Of a stretch of 64,000 nucleotides of DNA, positions 25,060-35,100 are shown piece after piece. This DNA is from Holothuria scabra (Eukaryota > Echinodermata > Holothuroidea > Aspidochirotida > Holothuriidae). The notes beneath the pieces were generated by a model. That model saw nothing but the letters and a program-made list of their open reading frames with translations. It ran no database searches and was not told the origin of the DNA. A program made the translations under genes and the position numbers. Location: assembly GCA_037179385.1 (NCBI GenBank), contig CM074187.1, positions 744,001 to 808,000 on the forward strand, in the 5' to 3' direction. Every line of letters starts with the position of its first letter. Position 1 is the first letter of the stretch.

Positions 25060-26625
25060 CAAAGGCATCCCAAACTTTTATTGAACCAGAATGCAAAAAT
25101 GCATTGAGGTTTTGATGATACATACATGCTCTTTTCAATAAAATGCTACATTTGTTGTAATAACTGGTGATCCTAAGTGACCTTTGACTCAACCTGTAAG
25201 TAACTGGTTTTTCTTTTACCCAAAACACTTCTATATTCAAAAAGCCAAATTTCTACTGTGCCTTAAGATATTCTGCAAACAATGTTTACAGCGTTTGATG
25301 CCAGGTGATACCAGATGGCCATTGACCTCCACAAAAAACAACAGGTACAGTACTTTCAACTCACCAGAACTCATACACACACTAAGTGTGAAATACATCC
25401 ATGTTTCGTACCTTAAGCTGTCCTATACAGGTTTTCGGAGTTTGACCCCCTTTGACCCCAAATGACCTTTGACCTCTACCAAAATCAATAGGGTTCTTCC
25501 TTACATCATAATGCATCAACATATCAAGTTTGAAATGAATCCAAGTTTCCTATGATGATGTATCATGTAAACAAAGATTTCAGGGTTTGACCCCATGTGA
25601 CCCCAAATGACCTTTGACCTCCACCAAAATTAATTGGGTTTTTCCTTTAATCAAAACTAATCAAAGCTAACCTATCAAGTTTGAAAGGAATCCAAGTTTT
25701 TTATCTTGAGATATAGTGTAATTAAGGATTTTGGGGTTTGACCCCATAGAACCCCATGTGACCTTAGACCTCCACGAAAATAAAAATCGGGTCCTTTCTT
25801 ACATCATAACCCATCAACATACCAAATTTGAAATGAATCCAAGTTTCCTACCATGAGATATTGTGCAAACAAGGATCTCCGGGTTTGACCCCATGTGGCC
25901 CCAAATAACCTTTGACCTCCACCAAAATCAATAGGGTTCTTCCTTACATCATAACGCATCAACATATCAAGTTTGAAATGAATGCAAGTTTCCTACCTTT
26001 GCGATACAGTGTAAACAAGGATTTTGAGATTTGACCCCAAATGACCTTTGACTCCCACGAAAATACATTGGGTTCTTTCTCACATCATAACACATCAACA
26101 TATCACATTTGAAATGAATCCAAGCTTCCTACCTTGCAATATAGTGTAAACAAGGATTTCAGGGTTTGACCCCATGTGACCCCAAATGACCTTTGACCTC
26201 CACCAAAATCAATAGGGTTCTTCCTTACATCATAACACATCAACATATCAAGTTTGAAATGAATCCAAGTTTCCTACCTTGCGATATAGTGTAAACAAGG
26301 TTTTTGGGGTGTGACCCCATGTGACCCCAAATGACCTTTAACCTCCACCAAAATCAATAGGGTTCTTTCTTTCATCATAACGCATCAACGTATCAAGTTT
26401 GCAATTAATCCAATTTTCCTACCATGAGATATCGTGTAAACAAGGATTTCGGGGTGTGACTCTAATGTGACCCCAGATAACCTTTGACCTCCACCAAAAT
26501 CAATAGGGTTCTTCCTCTCAGTATGGGGTATCTGTGTACCAAGTTTGAGAATTGTCAGATTTTCCCTTCTCAAGATATTATGTAAACAAGCAAAGTGTCA
26601 CAAACACACACACACCATTACAGGC
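25060..26625 (-). repeat. composite satellite array C (minus orientation)
   Basis: Cores of TGACCTTTGACCT type lie at 25463, 25608, 25759, 25906, 26042, 26187, 26332 and 26478, mostly 145-147 bp apart. The right end has AAAGTGTCACAAACACACAC but lacks the terminal hairpin. The left part (25060-25330) is a diverged unit that matches the right end of array A, so both are near full length. Open frames here are by-products of the repeat. Confidence 0.9.
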
Positions 26626-26855
26626 AAATGCCACGAACAGTGGACCAATTGACTGGAACCTACAAACCAAGGACACCCTTCATATATGGCTATAGTGAGA
26701 TATAAACCAATGCTGTATAGTGTAGGTTATGTCATTTGTTTACGTATCCACAAATCACTAATTGATTTGTGCCTGTGGGTGACATGCATACACAATCAGT
26801 TCCAATTTTGTTCGCCATACACAAATCACAAGGCTGAATCTGATTTTCTGCAGGT

Positions 26856-27010
26856 AACCGTGGACTATCGAAATATCCATGAGGTATCACTATAGCACCT
26901 CTAAATTTATGAAAGGAGTGTTGCTAGCATGCTGGCATAACCGTGGACCGTCCTCGGTTTCAGGTGTGTCCACGGTTCGCGGGTATGAATTCAAACTTTA
27001 GTCCACGGTT
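26856..27010. promoter_or_regulatory. cluster of four AACCGTGGAC motifs
   Basis: The exact decamer AACCGTGGAC occurs at 26856-26865 and 26939-26948. Its reverse complement GTCCACGGTT occurs at 26968-26977 and 27001-27010. It precedes a CpG-richer segment (27070-27170) and an ATG-bearing exon-like segment. The binding factor is not recognised. A promoter role is inference. Confidence 0.35.
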
Positions 27011-27180
27011 TGCACCAATTGTCAACGCATACATACACACGTTGGATAGCGACTTTGAACATTCATTGTGAAATGGCGCCCCCACTTTTTTGAAACGGTC
27101 GCGTACAACTTTAACATCGCGTCGAATATATTGTTTACGTTTGGCTGGCTGGAATGCGCTCGATATCAGCTATTTGTCTC

Positions 27181-27261
27181 ATATGCAATTCAGGCGATCA
27201 ACCAGCCACAACATAACAGCATTGTCCTCATCTTTTCCCTTGATATTTCCTGGCAATTCAG
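27181..27261 (+). repeat. 81-bp exact direct duplicate, copy 1 (exon-like)
   Basis: Identical over 81 bp to 27913-27993. It contains an ATG at 27183 with an open frame beginning MQFRRSTSHN and ends CAATTCAG|GTATGT, a good splice-donor match, exactly where identity to copy 2 stops. It may be a first coding exon of an unrecognised + strand transcript. No family similarity seen. Confidence 0.6.
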
Positions 27262-27912
27262 GTATGTCATTGAGCTATTTATACCAGAATATGAATATTA
27301 ACTATGAAATGAGACTCGGACTAGATAAAGGGAGATGAATCTATTAATTTTAGAGCTTGAACGGTGAAATTATCAACTCAGTGACTGGGGTTTGTCACAG
27401 TACTTGTGGGCATATAAACTCAGTAGCGATACGGGTATGTTTTCTGCGATATATTGCGCAATTACTTATAACAGTATGTTTATACTGGAGACCACAGTGT
27501 TTGATCGTTAGATATTGGCGTTACTGAGATAACTGGAATCTACAGATTTCAAGTAGCATTTTTATGGTTTATTTATGGTTTATTTATGGTACTGAGTATT
27601 CACTGTATTCTGCATTTATACTTTTGATGATGTGAAGGAACTTAAGCGATGTGAGATGGTAGATAAGACAGACATTATATTTGTTCATTTATGGGCTAAT
27701 GGTAAGTGCAGGCTAGGAGATTAGAGAGTTGATGATTTATTATTCCAGCCTGACATACATATTAACCTATAGTTTCTCTTTTATTTTGTATGACTTTGAA
27801 GCATTTCTTTCCAGGTTGTGATTTATATTAGCTATTAGTTATTTAATTTATTGTTTTCATATTGTTGTTACTGAGACTTGACTAAGGTAAGTCAGTGATT
27901 GAGTATAAATAG

Positions 27913-27993
27913 ATATGCAATTCAGGCGATCAACCAGCCACAACATAACAGCATTGTCCTCATCTTTTCCCTTGATATTTCCTGGCAATTCAG
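27913..27993 (+). repeat. 81-bp exact direct duplicate, copy 2 (exon-like)
   Basis: The second copy lies 732 bp downstream. From the ATG at 27915 the frame continues past the repeat (DEGMLAPRPTSEDTD, then a basic end KNKNVRR) to a consensus donor GAAGGAG|GTAAGT after 28063. This looks like copy 1 joined to additional coding sequence. Confidence 0.6.
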
Positions 27994-28127
27994 ATGAGGG
28001 AATGCTCGCACCTAGGCCTACGTCTGAAGATACAGATTGTAAGAACAAGAACGTGAGAAGGAGGTAAGTCACGTTGAATGATAATACTATAAAACCCTTA
28101 GGTCATCGAACCACCTACCCGGGGTAA

Positions 28128-28207
28128 CACACACACACGCACACACATACATACACACACACGCCATCATGAATGCATAGGTTTCTCTTTTCATCGAAAC
28201 CAAAAAC
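28128..28207 (-). repeat. solo terminal segment of the composite satellite family
   Basis: It has a CA microsatellite, the segment CATCATGAATGCATAGG, and the stem GGTTTC (28180) / GAAACC (28196) followed by AAAAA, but no satellite units next to it. It matches the hairpin ends of arrays A and B. Confidence 0.75.
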
Positions 28208-28482
28208 AAGGCTCGGAAAAGGGTAGACTTGCCCAAGTCTCTGGAGATGTTACCTCTGAGCTGTAAGAATTCTACTCTGTCACTACTCCTTCTCTATGTC
28301 ACCACTTTGACCTCTCCCAATGCACCTCAGCAGACAAACCAACTTCTCACACTCTCATCTTACTAGTAATAATCTTCCACCAGAGCTAAAATCCCCCCCC
28401 TCCCCCCCCCCCCCCCCCAGTGCGCTGTTCTTTAACTTGCAGTTGCTGGAAAACCACATCTAGGCCTAATTCCTGACATTAT

Positions 28483-28637
28483 AAGGACCACGGTACACGT
28501 CAACAGCCCCAATGGGTGAACTGTTGTTGTGGATTCAACATCAAGATCGAGAGGACCTTGCTAAGTTAGGCTCGGCTGGGCCTAACTGTCAGGTGTCAAA
28601 TCACCCATTGGGGCTGTTGACGTGTACCGTGGTCCTT
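28483..28637. repeat. 37-bp perfect inverted repeat
   Basis: Arms at 28483-28519 and 28601-28637 are exact complements over 37 bp (start AAGGACCACGGTACACG) and are separated by 81 bp. A smaller nested GTTAGGC / GCCTAAC hairpin lies in the loop. A poly-C tract lies just upstream at 28388-28418. Confidence 0.85.
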
Positions 28638-29036
28638 TATAATTTATATGTAGGCCTAGGCTATTGTGTTGGCCAGCCTATACTAATATTTAATAAGTTA
28701 TTACCGAGAGCCTGTGGTTAGGCTACGGTGGTCAAGCTTGCTGACATGTGAAGTGTGACCCGTAATTTACAAGCCCAGGCCAATGTTAACTTTATTTTAA
28801 GTGCTGCGTGGTACTAAGTTGGCCCTGCATGCTTATTGCTTGTCTCTTCATCATATCAATCAATCTCACCCAGTTAGCCACTTCTTAGGCCCCTATTCCT
28901 GCGTCCAATTCGATCGAGCGATCCAATTTTTATACGACCTAGCCTAGTACAGTTTGAAGTTAGCTAGCTTCGGTGTGAACTCACTTTGAGAATGCGTAGC
29001 GAATTCGAAGCGAAGCATAAAACGATATGGGTGTAG
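28638..29036. other. gene-free stretch before the LINE
   Basis: Nothing recognised. It is slightly richer in CpG than its surroundings. It ends at the LINE target-site duplication. Confidence 0.35.
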
Positions 29037-29047
29037 AGGCTCCAGCT

Positions 29048-31144
29048 ACCACTACCGTTAAAAGACTAACTCGACCTTCGAGACACAACTTAAAGAAGGC
29101 TGACTGGCCAAAGTACAGAAAGTACATTACCGACAACCTGACTTCAGAAAACCCGTCAAACGTTCGTGAAATTGATGAACGGGCAAATTCACTGACAACT
29201 ATTTTAAAGGAAGCCATTAAAGTGGCTATTCCAACTTTTTCTCGGCCACATAGATTCCAACTCCCAAATCGAATTCTAAAAATTATACGTCAGAGAAGGA
29301 AACTCCGACGGATTTACCATAGGACGAGAAATCAGCATGTACGGACTTTAATCAATCAGCTCCAAAGGAAAATCTCGGGACTGATCAAAACAAACAACCT
29401 ACTTGATCGAGATAATAAAGCCATTCAACTGTCCGACAACAAAAAACCAGGGGACTTCTGGAAAGTTGTGAAAAAGATCTTAGGTAAAAAGAACACTCGT
29501 AGGAATATTCCTACTCTAAATTTTGACGGCAAAACCGTTATTGACGACACTGACAAGGCTGACTGTTTCAGGAGTTACTTTCAGACGGTACATACACTAC
29601 CAGAGGACCCCAAATTCAACAACAACATCTACCGACTCGCAAACTTTATCCGGACTGGTTAGTATCCGGAAACTAGCTACTCACCTAAACCCGAAATTGA
29701 CCCGACTGAGGACAACGACTCCGTTTCCGACAAAACCATCACTGCTAGGGACATAATTACTGACATACTCCGTCGTGCATCCAACACCTCCCCAGGAGAA
29801 GACCAAATTCAATACGTGCATCTCAAAACGGCACCACAAATTTATCTCGAGGAACTAGGGAGGCTTTTCACTGCCTCCTTCCAAATTGGCTACATTCCCC
29901 AAATTTGGAAACAAGCCGTCTCTATTCTGCTTCCAAAGCCAGGCAAACCTCACAATACTCCGAAAAATTATAGGCCTATTAGCCTCCTTCCGGTACTTGG
30001 TAAATGTCTGGAGAAAATAATTGCAAAAAGACTTTCAAATTACCTTGAAAAACGCAAACTTCTCCCACCCTCTCAAGCAGGCTTTCGGAGGAAAAGAAAC
30101 ACGACAGATCAACTCTTCAGACTCATTCAAGACATGTCTTCCTCCAAGGAGAAAAGACTTCACACTTTAGCAACCTTTTTTGACGCCGAGAAAGCATTCG
30201 ATAGAATGTGGCATGAAGGACTGCTCCTCAAAATGAGGAAATTTAACATACCAACGACTTTTACTAGGTGGATTTCCAACTTCCTGACTGACCGACAGAC
30301 CCGCTACAGGGTTGGTGACTCACTCTCTCGACCTCTACACATAACGACCGGGACTCCTCAGGGCAGTACCCTTAGCCCTATACTTTTCATTATGTACGTC
30401 GTCGACATTCCTCAACCAGACCCGAACCAACGGACTTACCTCTCACAATTTGCTGACGACATTGCAGTCTGGGCGACCTCCCGCATTGCTGACAAAGCCG
30501 AACAAAGACTTCAACGTTACATCAACCAACTTGAAAACTGGTGCAATGACTGGGGGATCGTACTAAACCCTGACAAATCACAGATTCTCTATGTACGGAC
30601 TACTGGTTCCCTTGGACGAGCCCCTCATGTGACTTACAACAACAAACTGATTCCTGTCCAGAGGAAGGTCAAATACCTGGGAGTGACTATTGACGAACGA
30701 CTTGAATTTAACTCCCATCACTCGGAAAAGACTAAGAGAATGCGGAGGCAAGTCTATCAACTGTACCGACTAGCCGGGACTAAGGACAACCCACTTGCTT
30801 CCCCTGACACGACCTTGAAAATTTACAAAACTATGACTAGACCAATTATTGAGTATGCCGCCCCGGCACTTATCCACTTGAAGGACTCACAACTCAACAA
30901 TTACGAACAGACTCAAAGACGGGCATGCAGAATTGCCCACCATCTTGACTACCGACACCCTTCTGACGAAGTACTCGACATTGCAAAACTTCCAACAATT
31001 AAACAACGTTTCAACGACTTACGTACGAACTTCCTGACTAAATGCAAAAGTAAGGACAAACATACTCGTAAATTTATCAAGTCCCAACTGAAACTTCGAC
31101 CCATTCTTCTTAGGAACTCACCCCTCGAAGGACTGACCAACTAA
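29048..31144 (+). pseudogene. LINE ORF2 reverse transcriptase with one in-frame stop
   Basis: A single reading frame runs from the truncation point to TAA at 31142-31144, broken only by a TAG at 29660-29662. After the TAG the same frame continues through SPGEDQIQYVHLKTAP, PKPGKPHNTPKNYRPISLLP, FFDAEKAFDRMWH, TGTPQGSTLSPILF and the catalytic FADD (codons 30449-30460). Thumb motifs KSQILYV and KYLGVTID follow. These are reverse-transcriptase blocks in order. The N-terminal endonuclease is absent. The copy looks young, with one nonsense codon and no frameshift, but it cannot transpose on its own. Confidence 0.9.
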
Positions 31145-31199
31145 GGATGTGGAAAAATCTTGGTAAGTAATAAGAAGGCCAGCCAACGAAACTGCAATT

Positions 31200-31390
31200 A
31201 GCCCTGAAGAAGGGTGAAATCAAGACCAGCCACCGAAGAAGACATCAAACAGCCCTGAAGAAGGGTCCAACCAGCGTTGCTAGCCCTGAATAAGGGTGCA
31301 ACCCAAGACCAGCCACCGAAGAAGACATCTAGTAGCCCTGAAGAAGGGTACAAACCATCGAATAGCCCTGAAGAAGGGTACCAATCATCG
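31200..31390 (+). repeat. LINE 3' UTR repeats built on AGCCCTGAAGAAGGGT
   Basis: Five copies of AGCCCTGAAGAAGGGT, one with TAAGG, are spaced 29-53 bp apart. A second block containing AGACCAGCCACCGAAGAAG occurs twice between them. CCCT and AGGG within each copy can pair. Confidence 0.85.
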
Positions 31391-31663
31391 GTATGGCCCA
31401 ACTTGTCTCCAGAGGGGGCTTGGTGTGCCTGGGTTTGTCCGCGGCACGCTGGCGGTGGCCCTGGCTTTCCCTCTGTCCACTTTTCCTTTCCAAGGTTTGC
31501 CGGGTCGAGATGTGGCGCTGTTGCTGACGGTTTTGTGTTCACTGATCATGGGGATCGGTGTGTTTTAATTGACTCATTTTTGCCGGCCCTTTGGGCCATC
31601 TGAAGCACCTCCGGGTGGACCAGAAAATACGAGTCTTCAGAATTCAGAATTCAGGCTCCAGCT

Positions 31664-32125
31664 CATAACAAGAGTGTTTCACTAGCCTAGAAGAACAGTG
31701 AAGTTTCGAAAGAAAATGCAGGGTCCTTTGTCCAACAAATGTTGAAATGAAGGTGGATGCTAGGTTGTGTGCGGTAACGTTGCAATGGCAACATTTTGTA
31801 AACAGTACCGACGTCGTCTGCATATCATGTACAGTACAATGATAGTGTGCCCTCCCGGTACGTACAACTTACAGTGTTGTGTTGTCTTTCAAAATTGTTT
31901 GGACTGAAAGCACCAAGCTGTATGTTTGGCACTGATTTAACTGCTCTATCCACCCTGGAGCAAGTTTATCAACATAAAGGCATGAGCTAGCGTCAGCAGT
32001 GGAAAGCGTAACAGTTACTAAGTGCTAAAAACGTAGTCTAGGACTATTGCTGATGAGTTAAAACTACAGACGGGAAGGCAAGTTCTGCAGTTAAAACCTA
32101 AGTTAGGCTATCGCATTAGTGTAAA
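31664..32125 (+). promoter_or_regulatory. probable promoter and 5' UTR of the death-domain gene
   Basis: This 460-bp gap between the LINE and the start codon is richer in CpG than average around 31760-31880 (GGTAACGTTGC, ACCGACGTCG). An in-frame TAG at 32117-32119 lies just before the ATG, supporting the start choice. No TATA box is evident. Confidence 0.35.
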
Positions 32126-32159
32126 ATGACTACCAACGCCTCCATCTACACAGCCAATG
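32126..32159 (+). CDS. death-domain gene exon 1 (start codon)
   Basis: ATG ACT ACC ... GCC AAT G|GTAAGG. It has an upstream in-frame stop and leaves one base that pairs with the GA start of exon 2 to give Gly. The exon is short and lacks a homology signal of its own. Confidence 0.5.
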
Positions 32160-35100
32160 GTAAGGATCCAATTAAGATCTTCAGTAACTTGGAGACCTCT
32201 GTTCAATTTGTTATATGCAGTTTTGTTACACAAGTAATTCAAGGGCAAGAGCAGCCATCCCAAACTGAAGTAGTGTAGTACACTGTCCATGTTTAATGAT
32301 TGGCCGTTGCGGGGAAGTCATGTGACATTTTTTCTCTTCAAACATAAAAAATTTCAAACGTTAGAAATAACTTCTTGGTTTAGCCTTCTGTGAATATGCA
32401 TAAGTAAAGTCATAAAATGTAGAGAAAGATACATTGAAGAGAAATGAGACGAAAATTGTGTTGTTCTGCTTTATATCTTCATAGGCCGAAAAAGTTTGGG
32501 GGGGGGGGGGACTGTTCTGATGTCACTGAGGTAGACCACTTACCAGTTGAAACTTTGCAAGACCAAAAGATCCCTGTATCAAAATGTCCCTGGGTCAAAA
32601 TGACCTAGCTATGTCAAAATGTCCCTCTTGTGGCTGCCCTATGTGGTAAAATTACTACCGAGTTGTTTGTTGAAACGATTCAAGTTAATTGTTTGTAAAT
32701 TCTGTAAAAACTTAACATTACTACTAACTTCCATGACATTACTTGTCATTCCAGTTTCCAAAGTGTCTGCTATAGTCTAGGTTCAGTACTTGCATGGTTT
32801 TGATGGCTATATATGCATGATGCCCAGATTATCCAAATCGTAGGGATAAACAAACCAATCCTGCACTTTTTGAAAATTTGAGTTTAGTACCTGAAAATTT
32901 GATGAAATTCTTTCTTAACCCATGTGTGGTTTTGTGAAGTTGATTGTCAGAATTGCCTTCTTGGTGTAAAAAATGGCATTTTAATCTGCTATAACCTGGG
33001 AATGAGACCTCAATTTCTGATTCCTTGCCAAAGGCAGGGAAGGAATCTATGCGATAGTAATGTCGTGTGTATCGGTACAGGTATATGTGACGCTTTTGCT
33101 TGTAAACACGATATGACAAGAAGGGCATGTGTGACTATAAACCCATATTTGGAGTGTGGGTTGGCCATATTGAATAGATGAGCCCTATATTGCTTCTGTT
33201 GGAGGTCAAAGGTCATTTACACATGAGAGGTCAAAGGTCAAAACCTTGTAAACATGATATCTAAATTAAGGTACATGTGGCCATATTTAATGTGTGGGTT
33301 GTTTATATTGAGTAGGTGATTCCTGTCCATTTTCCTGGAGGTCAAAGGTCATTTGGGGTCACAGGAGGTCAAGTGGTAAATTCCTTGGAAATTGCTTGTA
33401 AACACGGAATCTCAAGAAGGGTAATTAGTTTGACAAATCTCATATTTGATGGGTGAGTTAGATGTCCCTACTGTTTTTGGTGGAGGTCAGAGGTCATTTG
33501 TGGTCAGGAAAGGTCAACACCTTGTAAACATGCTATCTCAAAAAGGTACATGTGACTATGTTCACATTTGGGTGTATGGGTTGGCTGCATTGAATTGATT
33601 ATCCCTATTGATATTTCTGGAGGTCAAAGGTCCTTTAGGGTCACAAGAGGTCAAAAGGTCAATTTTTAAGAAATTGCTTTTTAACACAGTATCCCAAAAC
33701 GAAGAGTTAGTGTGACGTATCTCATATTTGGTGTGTTGGTTGGCCATATTGAGAAGATGATTTGTATTGTTTTTGGTGGAAGTAGGTCAAAGGTCTTCTA
33801 GGGTCACAAGTTTAAAGTTCAAAACATTGTAAACACCATATCTCAAGAAAGGTACATGTGATGTGACTATGCTCATGATTTAGTGTGTAATATGGCTGCA
33901 TGTATTAGGTAGATGATTCCTATTGATTTTAGTGGAGGTCAAAGGTCATTTGGGGTAATGAGAGGTCAAATGGTAAATCCTTAGAAAATTGCTTGTAAAC
34001 ATGGTATCTCAAGAAGGGTAAGTGTCTCGATTTTGTGTGGTTGGCCTTATTGAGTTGATGATCCCTATTGCTTTTGGTGGAGGTCAAAGTTCATTTAAGG
34101 TCACAAGATGTCAAACCTTTGTGAACAGGATATCTCAAGAAAGGGACATGTGAATATTTGGGTGTGTTGTTTTGGCAGTATTGCATAGATGATCCTCATC
34201 GATTTTTGTGGAGGTCAAACATCATTTGGAGTAAGCTGAGGTCAAAGTCTGACCAACTTGACAGTATTACAAGAAAGGCAACTTGTAGTGTCCTCTCACT
34301 TGGCATGAAGATGGTGCATAGTTATTATAACCCAATAGTTTTTGGGGGAGGTCAAAGGTCATGTGGGGTCATCGGTCATTAAATTCTGAAAACCTTGTTT
34401 ATATAATATCAGAAGGTAGGAAGCTTAAACAGATTTCATACTTGGTATGTGGATGCATTATATACTAAGGGAGAGAAGCCTATTGTTTTGGTGGAGGTCA
34501 AAGGTTATTTGGGATCACCTGTGGACAAAGTCTAAAATTCTTGTTTACACTTAAAGGCAGTCATTGGTCACCCTAAACTACAGTTTCAGTATGCATATCA
34601 AAACTCTCAACTGGTACAGCTCTTTGATTGGCATCACATTCAAACAATGAATCATAGCTAAATTACACAGCATGGGCACTGAGAGTGTCTTGATTACACA
34701 TTATGGACTTAAATGGTCACTGGGACAAGCCATGAAGCAATAAACTAGGATTGTGTCTGGATAAAGATGAGTTTTAGATAAATGTGGGAGGGCCCTAGAA
34801 GTAAGTAGGTTGGGAGAATTGGAACTGTTTGGGATGATGAAAATATGCCTTTAATCTGATGTTGGGGGAACTTTGATATACAGTATTTTACACATGTTAT
34901 GTGGATGCATTATGGTGAGGAGCAGAATTTTATGTCCTTTTTTTGTGGAGGTCAAATGTCATTTAATCGGGCTCACAAGAGGTCAAAGTCTCAATACCAT
35001 GTTTGCACAATTTCTCGTGGTTGGAGTCTTGGTTACTGCAAAATTTCACACATCAAATGTGTATGGGATATAGTGAGCAAAACCCTAGCTAGTTCTAGGT

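Larger units (their letters stand above)
29048..31652 (+). mobile_element. 5'-truncated non-LTR retrotransposon with 11-bp target-site duplication
   Basis: AGGCTCCAGCT flanks the element at 29037-29047 and 31653-31663. The coding part starts abruptly in the linker before the reverse transcriptase (TTTVKRL...) with no endonuclease domain, as expected for incomplete target-primed reverse transcription. The 3' UTR holds tagged repeats, and the element ends in a short AGAATTC tandem tail. Jockey/CR1-like by its reverse-transcriptase motifs; the exact clade is not assigned. Confidence 0.88.

Noticed and set aside
27857..28072. Minus-strand 71-codon frame over duplicate copy 2
   Set aside because: The splice-donor signals and shared ATG favour the + strand. 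The minus frame has no family features.
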